This document shows positions 55,225-63,531 of a DNA stretch of 64,000 bases, in pieces. Source of the stretch: Paramicrobacterium chengjingii (GTDB lineage: Bacteria; Actinomycetota; Actinomycetes; Actinomycetales; Microbacteriaceae); NCBI RefSeq assembly GCF_011751765.2, contig NZ_CP061169.1, positions 868,001 through 932,000 of the forward strand, read 5' to 3'. How positions within the stretch are numbered: position 1 is the first letter of the stretch; each line of letters opens with the position of its first letter. The translations under genes were made by a program, and so were the position numbers. The notes under the pieces were generated by a model. That model saw nothing but the letters and a program-made list of their open reading frames with translations, searched no databases and was not told the DNA's origin.

Positions 55225-56468
55225 CCGACGTCGAAACGGACAAGAAGAATTCTGAGGCGCCGCGAGCGAACCAGCTCGCGTCGCAGATCATGAACAGCAG
55301 CACCGTGATGACCGTGCTGGCCGTTGTGATCTCACTCGTCGTCGGTGCCGTGCTCATTGCCTTCACCGACAGCAAGGTTCAGGAGACCGCAGGGTACTTC
55401 TTCGCACGGCCGGCCGATATGCTGGCCGCAATCTGGGACGCCGTTTCCGGTGCGTATATCGCCCTCTTCAATGGAGCGATTTACAACACGAATCGCGACA
55501 CATTCCTCGCGGGGATCAAGTCCATCACCGATACGCTGCATCACGCCACGCCGCTGATCGCCGGCGGACTCGGCGTGGCGCTGGCGTTCCGAGCGGGCCT
55601 GTTCAACATTGGTGGACGCGGTCAGATGCTCGTTGCTGCAGGAGCCGCGGGATGGGTCGGATTCTCGTTCCACCTGCCGATATGGATCCACCTTCCTCTC
55701 GCAGTGATCGCGGGTGTTGTCGCCGGTGCGCTGTGGGGCGGTCTCGTCGGCTACCTGAAGGCGCGAACCGGCGCTCACGAGGTGATCCTCACGATCATGC
55801 TCAACTACGTTGCCTTCTATTTGATTTCGTGGATGCTGCGCACGCCAGGGCTTCTTCAGGCTCCGGGCACAGTGAACCCCGAGTCTGCGCCGATGCTGCC
55901 CACGGCGATTCTGCCGCCCATCTTCGGAGAGCGCTACAACCTGCACGCCGGATTCATACTCGTGATTCTCGCCACGGTGTTTGTGTGGTGGCTGCTCAAT
56001 CGATCGAACCTCGGGTTCAAATTCCGTGCAGTCGGGGAGAACCCCAACGCTGCACGCACTGCTGGCATCAACGTGAAGAGCATGTATATCTGGTCAATGC
56101 TCATCGCCGGTGGGCTCATGGGTCTCGCTGGCGTCTCGCAGGTGCTCGGCACGATCACGAGCGGATTCAGCTCGGGGATCGACGCCGGCATCGGGTTCGA
56201 CGCCATTACCGTCGCGCTGCTCGGCCGCAGCACCCCGTGGGGCACGTTCGCGGCCGGCATCCTATTTGGTGCGTTCAAAGCTGGTGGCTACGCCATGCAG
56301 GCGGGTGAGGGAATCCCGATCGACATCGTGCTCGTGGTGCAGTCGGTCATCGTTCTCTTCATCGCCGCGCCGCCGCTTGTGCGCTCCATCTTCTTCATCC
56401 CCAAGCCCGGTGCCCGTGACAAGAAGCGCACCACCCCCAACGTGTCGAAGGAGGTGGCGGCCAAGTGA
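55221..56468 (+). CDS. Nucleoside ABC transporter permease, first subunit
   Basis: 415-residue BPD_transp_2 family membrane protein with about ten helices. ALAFRAGLFNIGGRGQ and GVVAGALWGGLVGYLKARTGAHEVI (in part) are typical of YufP-type nucleoside permeases. Charged N-terminus (DVETDKKNSEAPR) is cytoplasmic. ATG in a 4-bp overlap with the ATPase stop and a GTGA overlap with the second permease. Confidence 0.94.
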   Translation: MTDVETDKKNSEAPRANQLASQIMNSSTVMTVLAVVISLVVGAVLIAFTDSKVQETAGYFFARPADMLAAIWDAVSGAYIALFNGAIYNTNRDTFLAGIKSITDTLHHATPLIAGGLGVALAFRAGLFNIGGRGQMLVAAGAAGWVGFSFHLPIWIHLPLAVIAGVVAGALWGGLVGYLKARTGAHEVILTIMLNYVAFYLISWMLRTPGLLQAPGTVNPESAPMLPTAILPPIFGERYNLHAGFILVILATVFVWWLLNRSNLGFKFRAVGENPNAARTAGINVKSMYIWSMLIAGGLMGLAGVSQVLGTITSGFSSGIDAGIGFDAITVALLGRSTPWGTFAAGILFGAFKAGGYAMQAGEGIPIDIVLVVQSVIVLFIAAPPLVRSIFFIPKPGARDKKRTTPNVSKEVAAK

Positions 56469-57751
56469 GCACCGTCAGCAATGCAGCGGACATTCCCGTC
56501 TCAGAGAGCCTTGAAGTTGCACAGGTGCGAAGCTGGAAGGCACCTATCGCGTTTGCGATTGTCACCATCGCCGCGCTGATCCTCTTCGTCTTCCTTGCGC
56601 GCGAGGGCGACACAACGTTCAAACTGTCAAACGACTCAGACGCCATCGTGCTGCCGCCCCTCGTGATGAACGCGGCAGTGACCGGCGTCGTCGTCACGAT
56701 TCTGCTCGCTGCGATCACCGCGGTATCGGTGTGGCGCACCATCAACTACACGGCGACGTGGCTGTGGCTCACCTCGGTGTTCGCCGTGCTGTTTCTCATC
56801 GGCTTCTTCGCGTGGGCGGCAGCGGGCGGAAACGTTCCCCTTCCCGGCTTCCTGCTCGGAACCGTCGCGCTATCGGCACCTCTGATCTTCGGTGCCCTCG
56901 GCGGCGTGATCTCTGAGCGCTCCGGTGTCGTGAACATTGCGATCGAGGGGCAGCTGCTCGCCGGCGCGTTCAGCTCGGCCGTCGTGGCCTCGGTGACGCA
57001 GAACCCCTACCTCGGACTGCTCGCAGCGATGGTTGCCGGAATGCTCGTGAGCTTCATTCTCGCGGCGTTCTCAATCAAGTACTTCGTCGATCAGATCATC
57101 GTCGGTGTCGTCGTGAACGTGCTCGTGCTAGGCCTCACCTCGTTCTTCTATTCGCAGGTGCTCACCGAGAACACTCCACTGCTCAACAGCCCACCGCGGT
57201 TCGAACGCATCAGCATCCCGTTTCTCAGCGAGATTCCGCTGATCGGCCCCGTGTTCTTCCGTCAGACGATCATCATCTACGTGATGTACATCGCGATTGC
57301 GCTCGTGTACTGGGGCATGTTCCATACCAAGTGGGGGCTTCGCGTTCGCGCTGTCGGCGAGCACCCGCAGGCCGCTGACACCGTCGGTATCCGCGTGAAC
57401 ACGACTCGATTCTGGAACGTCTCTCTCGCGGGAGCCATCGCCGGTTTCGGCGGCGCCTACTTCACGCTCGGCTCCGTCGGCGGGTTTACCAAAGACATGA
57501 CCGCCGGCATGGGCTTTATCGCGCTTGCCGCCGTGATCTTCGGTCAATGGAATCCCATCAAGGCGACGCTTGCGGCACTGCTGTTCGGCTTCGCCACGAA
57601 CCTGCAGAATCTGTTGGGCGCTCTCGGCTCTCCCGTGGACAGCGAGTTTCTCCTCATGCTGCCGTATATCGTCACGATCCTCGCCGTCGCCGGATTCGTC
57701 GGCCAGTCTCGACCGCCGGCAGCAAGCGGCAGTCCATACATAAAATCGTAG
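56465..57751 (+). CDS. Nucleoside ABC transporter permease, second subunit
   Basis: 428-residue partner permease (YufQ type), with GVISERSGVVNIAIEGQLLAGA (in part) and FHTKWGLRVRAVGEHPQAADTVGI (in part) as family markers. Begins with GTG 56465 overlapping the previous stop. Two different permeases form the channel. Followed after 8 bases by the cytidine deaminase gene, tying uptake to salvage. Confidence 0.94.
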   Translation: MSTVSNAADIPVSESLEVAQVRSWKAPIAFAIVTIAALILFVFLAREGDTTFKLSNDSDAIVLPPLVMNAAVTGVVVTILLAAITAVSVWRTINYTATWLWLTSVFAVLFLIGFFAWAAAGGNVPLPGFLLGTVALSAPLIFGALGGVISERSGVVNIAIEGQLLAGAFSSAVVASVTQNPYLGLLAAMVAGMLVSFILAAFSIKYFVDQIIVGVVVNVLVLGLTSFFYSQVLTENTPLLNSPPRFERISIPFLSEIPLIGPVFFRQTIIIYVMYIAIALVYWGMFHTKWGLRVRAVGEHPQAADTVGIRVNTTRFWNVSLAGAIAGFGGAYFTLGSVGGFTKDMTAGMGFIALAAVIFGQWNPIKATLAALLFGFATNLQNLLGALGSPVDSEFLLMLPYIVTILAVAGFVGQSRPPAASGSPYIKS

Positions 57752-57759
57752 GAGGAACC

Positions 57760-58170
57760 GTGACCGACGCTGGCACAATCGACTGGGATCGACTTCGCCA
57801 CAGCGCGACAGAGGCGATGCGCAAGGCATACGCGCCCTACTCGACGTTTCCGGTCGGCGCCGCGGCATTCGTGACAGACGGCCGCATCGTCACGGGCTGC
57901 AACGTCGAGAACGCGAGCTATGGAGTCGGGCTGTGCGCCGAGTGCGGCCTTGTCTCGAACCTCGCGATGACCGGAGGGGGTCGACTCGTCGCGTTTGCCT
58001 GCGTCGACGGCAACGGGCAGACACTCATGCCATGCGGCCGCTGTCGTCAGCTGCTGTACGAGCACTCAGAGCCAGGGATGCTGCTCGACACCGTCTCGGG
58101 AATCCGAACAATCGACGAGGTGCTGCCCGACGCATTCGGGCCGCGTCAGCTCGAAGACTTCAGTCGCTGA
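57760..58170 (+). CDS. cdd: Cytidine deaminase
   Basis: Converts cytidine and deoxycytidine to uridine and deoxyuridine. 136 residues, tetrameric type: zinc ligands in LCAECG and MPCGRCRQLL, with substrate motif GCNVENASYG. GTG 57760 is chosen because GGAGG lies 5-9 bases upstream; the longer frame is antisense-like to the permease. In the same operon as the nucleoside importer and deoA. Confidence 0.96.
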   Translation: MTDAGTIDWDRLRHSATEAMRKAYAPYSTFPVGAAAFVTDGRIVTGCNVENASYGVGLCAECGLVSNLAMTGGGRLVAFACVDGNGQTLMPCGRCRQLLYEHSEPGMLLDTVSGIRTIDEVLPDAFGPRQLEDFSR

Positions 58171-58228
58171 CCAGCGACGTGCAGGCGCGCAAGGCTCACC
58201 GGCATCCGCTCTGCAAGGAAAGGAACGC

Positions 58229-59527
58229 ATGACCGACCGTATTGAGGCGTTCGACGCCGTCGACATCATCCGCACCAAGCGTGACAAGGGTGAACTGTCA
58301 ACAGACGAGATCAACTGGCTCGTCGACGCCTACACGCGTGAGTACGTGGGCAACGAGCAGATGGCGGCCCTGGCGATGGCGATTTTGCTCAACGGCATGA
58401 CGCGACGTGAGATTCGCGATCTGACGCTCGCGATGATCGCATCTGGGGAGCGCATGGACTTCTCACGGCTCAAAAAGCGCACAGTCGACAAGCACTCAAC
58501 CGGTGGCGTCGGCGACAAGATCACGTTGCCCCTCATGCCGCTCGTCGCGTCGTTCGGTGTCGCGGTGCCGCAGCTGTCAGGGCGCGGCCTCGGCCACACG
58601 GGCGGAACGCTCGACAAACTCGAGTCGATTCCAGGCTGGCGCGCAAACCTCTCGAACGACGAGATGTTCGCCCAGCTGCGCGAGCTCGGAGGCGTCATCT
58701 GCGCGGCCGGCTCCGGACTCGCACCCGCGGACAAGCGGCTGTATGCGCTGCGCGACGTGACGGGAACCGTCGAGGCGATTCCGCTGATCGCATCGAGCAT
58801 CATGTCGAAGAAGATCGCCGAGGGCACGGAGTCACTTGTGCTCGACGTCAAGTTCGGCTCCGGCGCGTTCATGACCGACTTCGCAAAGGCCGAAGAACTT
58901 GCTCGCACCATGGTGGAGCTCGGCACGGATGCCGGAGTCGCCACGTCTGCGCTGCTCACCGACATGAACGTGCCCATCGGCACCGCTATCGGCAATGCGA
59001 ATGAAGTGCGCGAATCGCTCGAGGTGCTTGCGGGCGGGGGGCCCGCCGACACGGTTGAGCTCACGGTGGCGCTCGCGCGCGAGATGCTCACGCTTGCAGG
59101 ACAGCCGGATGCCGATGTCGAGGCAGCGCTCTCGGACGGCCGCGCCATGGACATCTGGCGCCGCACGGTGCAAGCTCAGGGCGGAAACCCGGATGCCTCG
59201 ATGCCGACAGCACACGAGTCGCACACAGTCACTGCGGACCGCGACGGCGTACTCGTGCGCCAGGAGGCTCTTCCCTTTGGACTCGCCGCGTGGCGTCTGG
59301 GCGCTGGGCGCGCCCGAGCACAAGATCCTGTTCTGCATGCGTCGGGCATCGACCTGCACGTGAAGCCGGGGGAGCCGGTCACGGCTGGTCAGCCGCTGTT
59401 CACGCTGTCGGCAGACGACGATGCCCGCTTCCCGCGAGCGCTCGATGCCCTTGAGGGGGCCTACGAGATCGATGCGAATGCTACCCCCTTCGCGCCGGCT
59501 CCGCGTGTGGCGGCGCGCATCGGCTGA
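58229..59527 (+). CDS. deoA: Thymidine phosphorylase
   Basis: Phosphorolysis of thymidine and deoxyuridine to base plus deoxyribose 1-phosphate. 432 residues. DKHSTGGVGDKITLPLMP is the signature; LSGRGLGHTGGTLDKLE follows, and the C-terminal pyrimidine-phosphorylase domain ends the protein. ATG 58229 has AAGGAAAGGAA upstream. Terminal gene of the operon; completes pyrimidine nucleoside use after Cdd. Confidence 0.96.
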   Translation: MTDRIEAFDAVDIIRTKRDKGELSTDEINWLVDAYTREYVGNEQMAALAMAILLNGMTRREIRDLTLAMIASGERMDFSRLKKRTVDKHSTGGVGDKITLPLMPLVASFGVAVPQLSGRGLGHTGGTLDKLESIPGWRANLSNDEMFAQLRELGGVICAAGSGLAPADKRLYALRDVTGTVEAIPLIASSIMSKKIAEGTESLVLDVKFGSGAFMTDFAKAEELARTMVELGTDAGVATSALLTDMNVPIGTAIGNANEVRESLEVLAGGGPADTVELTVALAREMLTLAGQPDADVEAALSDGRAMDIWRRTVQAQGGNPDASMPTAHESHTVTADRDGVLVRQEALPFGLAAWRLGAGRARAQDPVLHASGIDLHVKPGEPVTAGQPLFTLSADDDARFPRALDALEGAYEIDANATPFAPAPRVAARIG

Positions 59528-59551
59528 CCCTCGAAAGTGACACGCGGTAAA

Positions 59552-59567
59552 CTGCCGCCCCCGGCAG
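59552..59567. terminator. Weak stem-loop after deoA
   Basis: CTGCCG-CCCC-CGGCAG, six base pairs, in the 85 bp between the convergent deoA and DUF998 genes. Too short for confidence; no other terminator-like structure is seen here. Confidence 0.3.
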
Positions 59568-59612
59568 CCTGGGCAAGCGCATTCCCCAGCGTCTCACTTG
59601 TGGCGCGACGTT

Positions 59613-60332
59613 TTAGGCAGAAGTGCTGCCACCTGCGGACGGATCCGAGGGAGGCTGCTGCCGCTCAGAGATGACCGGGTGCGGCGCGACGGTGTAGAGG
59701 TGCGCTGACGTGAGGGCGAGCCAGAGCCATCCGGCGAGAACAGCGATCCAGAGTGCTGCGACGCCGATCGGAAACTGTGCGAGTGCGGCGCCCGCAATGA
59801 AGCCCACGAGAATGGTTGAGCCGCACCAAGCGCCGAGCTGCACGTGGCGTGATTCACTGCGCGATGCTGCCCACCGTGCATAAGAGAATGCTGCTGCGGC
59901 CAGTGCGACGAATCCGAGCGCACCGAAAACAAGGTGAAGGATGCCCCCAGCAGACACGATCTCACCTGACTGCTCTGGGGGAAACTGTTCCGTCGGTGCC
60001 GGCAAGAACACGGCACTGAGGCCGAGGCAGATGCCGTAAACCGCCGTGAGCGATCCGATCGCGAGCCCGCGGCCCGAGCGGAGCGTTCGGAGAACTCCGT
60101 ACGCGGCGGCGAGCACCATGAGTGCCGACAATGCGGCGTTGGTCTGCTGCATCCAGCCGTGTTCTCCGAGCATGAGCAGGCTCAGCGCATCTCGAGTGAG
60201 GTCGAAGCCCGGACGCGTTAGAGCGAGAATGAGTCCAACGACAACGTAGAAAGGGCCTGCCACGACACCCCAGCCCAGTAGGCTGCGTGTGACAGCAGCA
60301 CCGCGGTCAAATCCTGCTTGATCAGGAGGCAT
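59613..60332 (-). CDS. DUF998-like integral membrane protein
   Basis: 239 residues with about six helices (starting LLGWGVVAGPFYVVVGLILALT). The pattern with DALSLLMLGEHGWMQQTN resembles DUF998 proteins, whose function is unknown. Pro/Ser-rich cytoplasmic tail. ATG 60332 is preferred to TTG 60338. Downstream of rhaM in the same direction (42 bp gap), possibly co-transcribed. Confidence 0.78.
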   Translation of the reverse strand: MPPDQAGFDRGAAVTRSLLGWGVVAGPFYVVVGLILALTRPGFDLTRDALSLLMLGEHGWMQQTNAALSALMVLAAAYGVLRTLRSGRGLAIGSLTAVYGICLGLSAVFLPAPTEQFPPEQSGEIVSAGGILHLVFGALGFVALAAAAFSYARWAASRSESRHVQLGAWCGSTILVGFIAGAALAQFPIGVAALWIAVLAGWLWLALTSAHLYTVAPHPVISERQQPPSDPSAGGSTSA

Positions 60333-60374
60333 GCGCAAAGTTTATGACACTGTGAACGAAATTGCCTAGCAGAA

Positions 60375-60701
60375 TCACTCAAGGTGAAAGTACTCGGTCA
60401 GACGTTCGCTCGCGGCATCCGGATTCGACTCTGACACGAAGTACTCCGCCATTTTTTGCTGCCATCGCGCATTGATGTCGGTCGCTGCCATGTCGCGCTG
60501 CGCCTGCTCGTAGTCGTCGGTTTCGAGGTAGCCGATGACGAGGCCGTCATCTGCGCGCAGAAACAGCGAGTAATTGTGCCAACCCGTCGCGCGCAGAGCC
60601 GCGAGCATCTCGGGCCAGACGTGGTCGTGCACAGCGAGATAGTCATTGACGCGTTCGGGCTTCAGGTGCATCAAGAAGCAGACGCGCTCGTGAATTGCCA
60701 T
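60375..60701 (-). CDS. rhaM: L-rhamnose mutarotase
   Basis: Interconverts the alpha and beta anomers of L-rhamnose. 108 residues, typical length. Family features: FLMHLKPERVNDYLAVHDHVWPEM (in part), WHNYSLFLRADD and ARWQQKMAEYF. AAGGAG precedes ATG 60701. No rhamnose isomerase, kinase, aldolase or transporter is nearby, so it is an orphan here. A palindrome with promoter features lies 53 bp upstream. Confidence 0.92.
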   Translation of the reverse strand: MAIHERVCFLMHLKPERVNDYLAVHDHVWPEMLAALRATGWHNYSLFLRADDGLVIGYLETDDYEQAQRDMAATDINARWQQKMAEYFVSESNPDAASERLTEYFHLE

Positions 60702-61016
60702 GGATAACTCCTTCATCCCGGTGCCGCGCGGTATGGCCGGCATCTACGATGATATGTTTCACAAACATGTCAGGCAGACGCGGCAGCCCACACACAACCC
60801 GTTGTGCCATTGTGACGGCGCGCACGAGTTCCGGCAGATATAACGGCCACCCCGAGTTCGTCGGGGTGCATGTGGCAGTCGGGGACCGAGTCAGATCCGT
60901 GTTGTGCCGCGACGCTGTTCACGTCTGGTCAATACGAAACGGGGAAACGTCGGGGCGCGGCCCCCAGCTCCGTTGATGAGACGCGTCTTTCCCGCAGCCG
61001 AAAGTATTGGGGTGCC
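60702..61016. other. Intergenic region upstream of rhaM
   Basis: About 315 bases with no convincing gene. It holds the rhaM ribosome site, a 15-bp palindrome with a TATCAT -10 box on the minus strand (60748-60768), and a perfect 8-bp stem-loop CACCCCGA/TCGGGGTG (60848-60868) of unknown role that may end transcription of the SDR gene at 61017. Confidence 0.6.
60748..60768 (-). promoter_or_regulatory. Operator-like palindrome overlapping the rhaM -10 region
   Basis: ATGTTTCACAAACAT (60754-60768) has 6-bp arms around CAC. On the minus strand it directly precedes TATCAT, a good -10 box, so a repressor bound here would block rhaM transcription. The shape fits GntR or LacI-type sites; no regulator gene of either type is in the window. 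Confidence 0.5.
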
Positions 61017-61886
61017 TCAAGTGCCGTCGGAGACAGAAGCGGAAAAGGCGTCGTCTGCGTCGGTTGAATGGGCAAGAGCCCGCCCTGCTTCCAGAACTTC
61101 CAGGCGGTTGCGCAGGGCCGTGGTCGCCAGCGCGTAGGCATCAGAGCCGAGCGTCAAACGTAATGGCGCTTCGGTGCTTTCGGCGGATGCGATTATGGCT
61201 GCCGCGATCTTTGCGGGGTCTCCTGGAGCTGGAAGCGGGGGAAGTTCGCCGGAGAGCATGTCGCGGAGGTGCCCCGACGGGCCGTCGCTGTATTCAGGCA
61301 GCGGTGAGCCCAGGACCGAACTCGCGCCTCCGAAGTTCGTGCGCGCGACGCCCGGTTCGACAAGGGTCACACCGATGTTGAAAGGGGCGAGTTCGGCAGC
61401 GGCTGATTCCCAGAACCCCTCGACGCCCCACTTGGTGGCGTGATAAAGGCTCATGGCTGGGAAAGCGACTTGACCACCGATGCTGGCGATCTGGATGAAG
61501 CGACCATGCCCCTGCCGCCGTAGATGGGGAATGGCAGCGCGCGCCAGTTGAATGGATGCAGTGAGATTGGTGGCGATCTGTCGATCAATCTGCTCGTCAG
61601 AGAGTTCCTCGGCCGCGCCAAACAGTCCGTATCCGGCGTTGGAGACGATAATGTCGATCTGCCCGAGATCGGCGAATGCACGATCCATAACCTCACGCAG
61701 AGTTGTGGTATCGGTGACATCCAATTCGGCTCGCCAGAGCTGGTCGGGGTGGCGGACCGCCAGGTCGTCGAGGGTCTCCGGGCGGCGTGCGGTGGCGGCT
61801 ACCCTTTCCTTCCGCGCAAGAAGCTGTTCGGTGAGATGGCGGCCGAAGCCAGAGGACGTGCCGGTGATGAACCACGTGCGAGTCAT
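61017..61886 (-). CDS. Short-chain dehydrogenase/reductase
   Basis: Classical SDR of 289 residues: TGTSSGFG cofactor motif at 8-15, NAGYG near 86, catalytic Ser in QIASIGG and YHATK for the YxxxK pair. Arg-rich residues after strand 2 (ATARRPE) favour NADP(H). Last gene of the run beginning with the TetR gene at the right edge. Substrate unknown; related proteins are annotated as oxidoreductases of carbonyl compounds. Confidence 0.9.
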   Translation of the reverse strand: MTRTWFITGTSSGFGRHLTEQLLARKERVAATARRPETLDDLAVRHPDQLWRAELDVTDTTTLREVMDRAFADLGQIDIIVSNAGYGLFGAAEELSDEQIDRQIATNLTASIQLARAAIPHLRRQGHGRFIQIASIGGQVAFPAMSLYHATKWGVEGFWESAAAELAPFNIGVTLVEPGVARTNFGGASSVLGSPLPEYSDGPSGHLRDMLSGELPPLPAPGDPAKIAAAIIASAESTEAPLRLTLGSDAYALATTALRNRLEVLEAGRALAHSTDADDAFSASVSDGT

Positions 61887-61975
61887 GCGTGCTCCTTAAA
61901 TCCAGAATGGGCCCCACCATGACGGAGATTTGCGACGTCTATCCAAGGAGCTTTCGTGCTGAGATGTTCGACTCA

Positions 61976-62650
61976 TTAACCCCTGATCTGCCTACGGACG
62001 GCTTCAGCGATATGATCCTGGCCCTGGGTAAGCTCGAGAATCTGGCGGTGGATTTGCGGTGTGTGGACAAGTTCGGCGAGTGCGGCAGCGACGTCGTCAC
62101 GAGTGACCCTTGTGTGGACTAGAGCAGGAGAGAGGCTGATGCGCCCGGTGCCCGCGTCGTCAGTCAAGGCAGCTGGACGCAGTATGACCCAGTCGAGATC
62201 GGAGGCGGCAAGTTCGGCGTCTGCCTTCTTCTTGACCTCGATGTAATGCTCGAAGGTGTCGGATACGTCCAGCCCGCGCCAGGCTTCGGGAAAGACGGAG
62301 ACGAGCACCAGACGCCGTACACCAGCGAGGCGGGCTGCTTCAAGGGTCGTCGTGACGGCGGCACCGTCAATGGCATCGATGGCAGTGGTTCCGCCTTTGC
62401 CGCCAGCTCCAGCGGCAAAGACCAACACATCGGTATCCTTCAGCAATTCCGCGAAGGAAGGGCCATCGAGGCGAGTCACGTCGCCCTGGGTAGCCCGGAT
62501 GCTGTCGGCCGCGAGTCGTTCGCCCTGTTCGGAGCGTCGGTAGAGCCCGTCGACTCTGTCGCCGTCAACCGTAAGCAGATGGGCGAGGCGGCTCCCGATG
62601 GCGCCGGCGATACCCACGATGAAAACTCTTGTTACGTCACTGTCGCTCAT
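61976..62650 (-). CDS. NAD(P)H-binding atypical SDR protein
   Basis: 224 residues with the atypical Rossmann motif IVGIAGAIGSRLAHLL (residues 9-24). GDVTRLDGPSFAELLKDTDVLVFAAG and RLVLVSVFPEAWRG place it with NmrA/NAD(P)H-binding SDR proteins that act as redox sensors or flavin-type reductases. No YxxxK pair. Part of the TetR-headed operon. Confidence 0.85.
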   Translation of the reverse strand: MSDSDVTRVFIVGIAGAIGSRLAHLLTVDGDRVDGLYRRSEQGERLAADSIRATQGDVTRLDGPSFAELLKDTDVLVFAAGAGGKGGTTAIDAIDGAAVTTTLEAARLAGVRRLVLVSVFPEAWRGLDVSDTFEHYIEVKKKADAELAASDLDWVILRPAALTDDAGTGRISLSPALVHTRVTRDDVAAALAELVHTPQIHRQILELTQGQDHIAEAVRRQIRG

Positions 62651-62780
62651 CTCGTCACTCTCTCTCGTTGGTTACCGGCCAAGATGAACATTGCGTGTGG
62701 ACAAAGGCCGGGCGGATATAGCGCGTGGATAGATGCAGCATCCGTCCCTCGCTGTTTTGACGTGCCAATTGCGCAGGGAG

Positions 62781-63470
62781 CTACGCGTGGGGATTGTTGA
62801 GCTCCTCAAGGAGGGCCTCAGCGGCAGAACTGGACGATGCGGGGTTCTGCCCGGTGATGAGCAGCCCGTCCTTGACAACATATGGTTGCCAGTCGCCGAT
62901 TTTCGAGTACTCCGCACCGAGCCGCTTGAGTTCGTCCTCCACGAGGAATGGAACGACTTCAGTCAGACCGACGGCATCTTCTTCCCCGTTAGTGAATCCA
63001 GTGACCCGTCGGCCACCGACGAGGGGAGTGCCGTCAGGATTTGTCGCGTGACGCAACACTCCCGGGGCGTGGCAGACCAGGGCCAGGTGTTTGTTCGCGT
63101 TCAGCGTGGCTTCGATGAGTCGAACGGAGGCAGGATCTTCCGCCAGGTCCCACAGCGGGCCGTGGCCGCCAGCGTAGAAGACGGCGTCAAAGTCTTCGAC
63201 AGCGACGGAGTCTAAGCGGGTGGTTCGCTCAAGGGCGGCGAGAGCCTCGGGGTCGGACTCGAAACGGCGAGTTTGGTCAGTCTGGAATTCCGGCTCATTG
63301 CTTTTGGGGTCGAGCGGCGGTTTGCCGCCGTGGGGAGAAGCGAGTACGAGGTCGGCTCCAGAGTCGGTGAAACGGTAATAGGGCGCGGCGAGCTCCTCAA
63401 GCCAGAACCCGGTATCACGACCGGTCGAGCCGAGTTTGTCGTGCGAGGTGAGGACGATGAGTATTTTCAT
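62781..63470 (-). CDS. DJ-1/PfpI-family protein (class I glutamine amidotransferase-like)
   Basis: 229 residues similar to HchA/Hsp31-type proteins. Nucleophile Cys is in LVCHAPG; the acidic partner lies in AGGHGPLWDLAED. Members act as glyoxalase III, deglycase-like or stress chaperone proteins. Starts 61 bp after the TetR gene. With two SDR proteins it suggests handling of reactive carbonyls (inference). Confidence 0.88.
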   Translation of the reverse strand: MKILIVLTSHDKLGSTGRDTGFWLEELAAPYYRFTDSGADLVLASPHGGKPPLDPKSNEPEFQTDQTRRFESDPEALAALERTTRLDSVAVEDFDAVFYAGGHGPLWDLAEDPASVRLIEATLNANKHLALVCHAPGVLRHATNPDGTPLVGGRRVTGFTNGEEDAVGLTEVVPFLVEDELKRLGAEYSKIGDWQPYVVKDGLLITGQNPASSSSAAEALLEELNNPHA

Positions 63471-63531
63471 GGCTTCTTTCCGTTCTCGTGCGCTGGTCGT
63501 CGTGAGCGAGGCGAACGGACAGAGAGGGGTG

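Noticed and set aside
60695..60976. Open frame upstream of rhaM on the plus strand
   Set aside because: Starts inside the rhaM gene on the other strand and has no recognisable domain or ribosome site.
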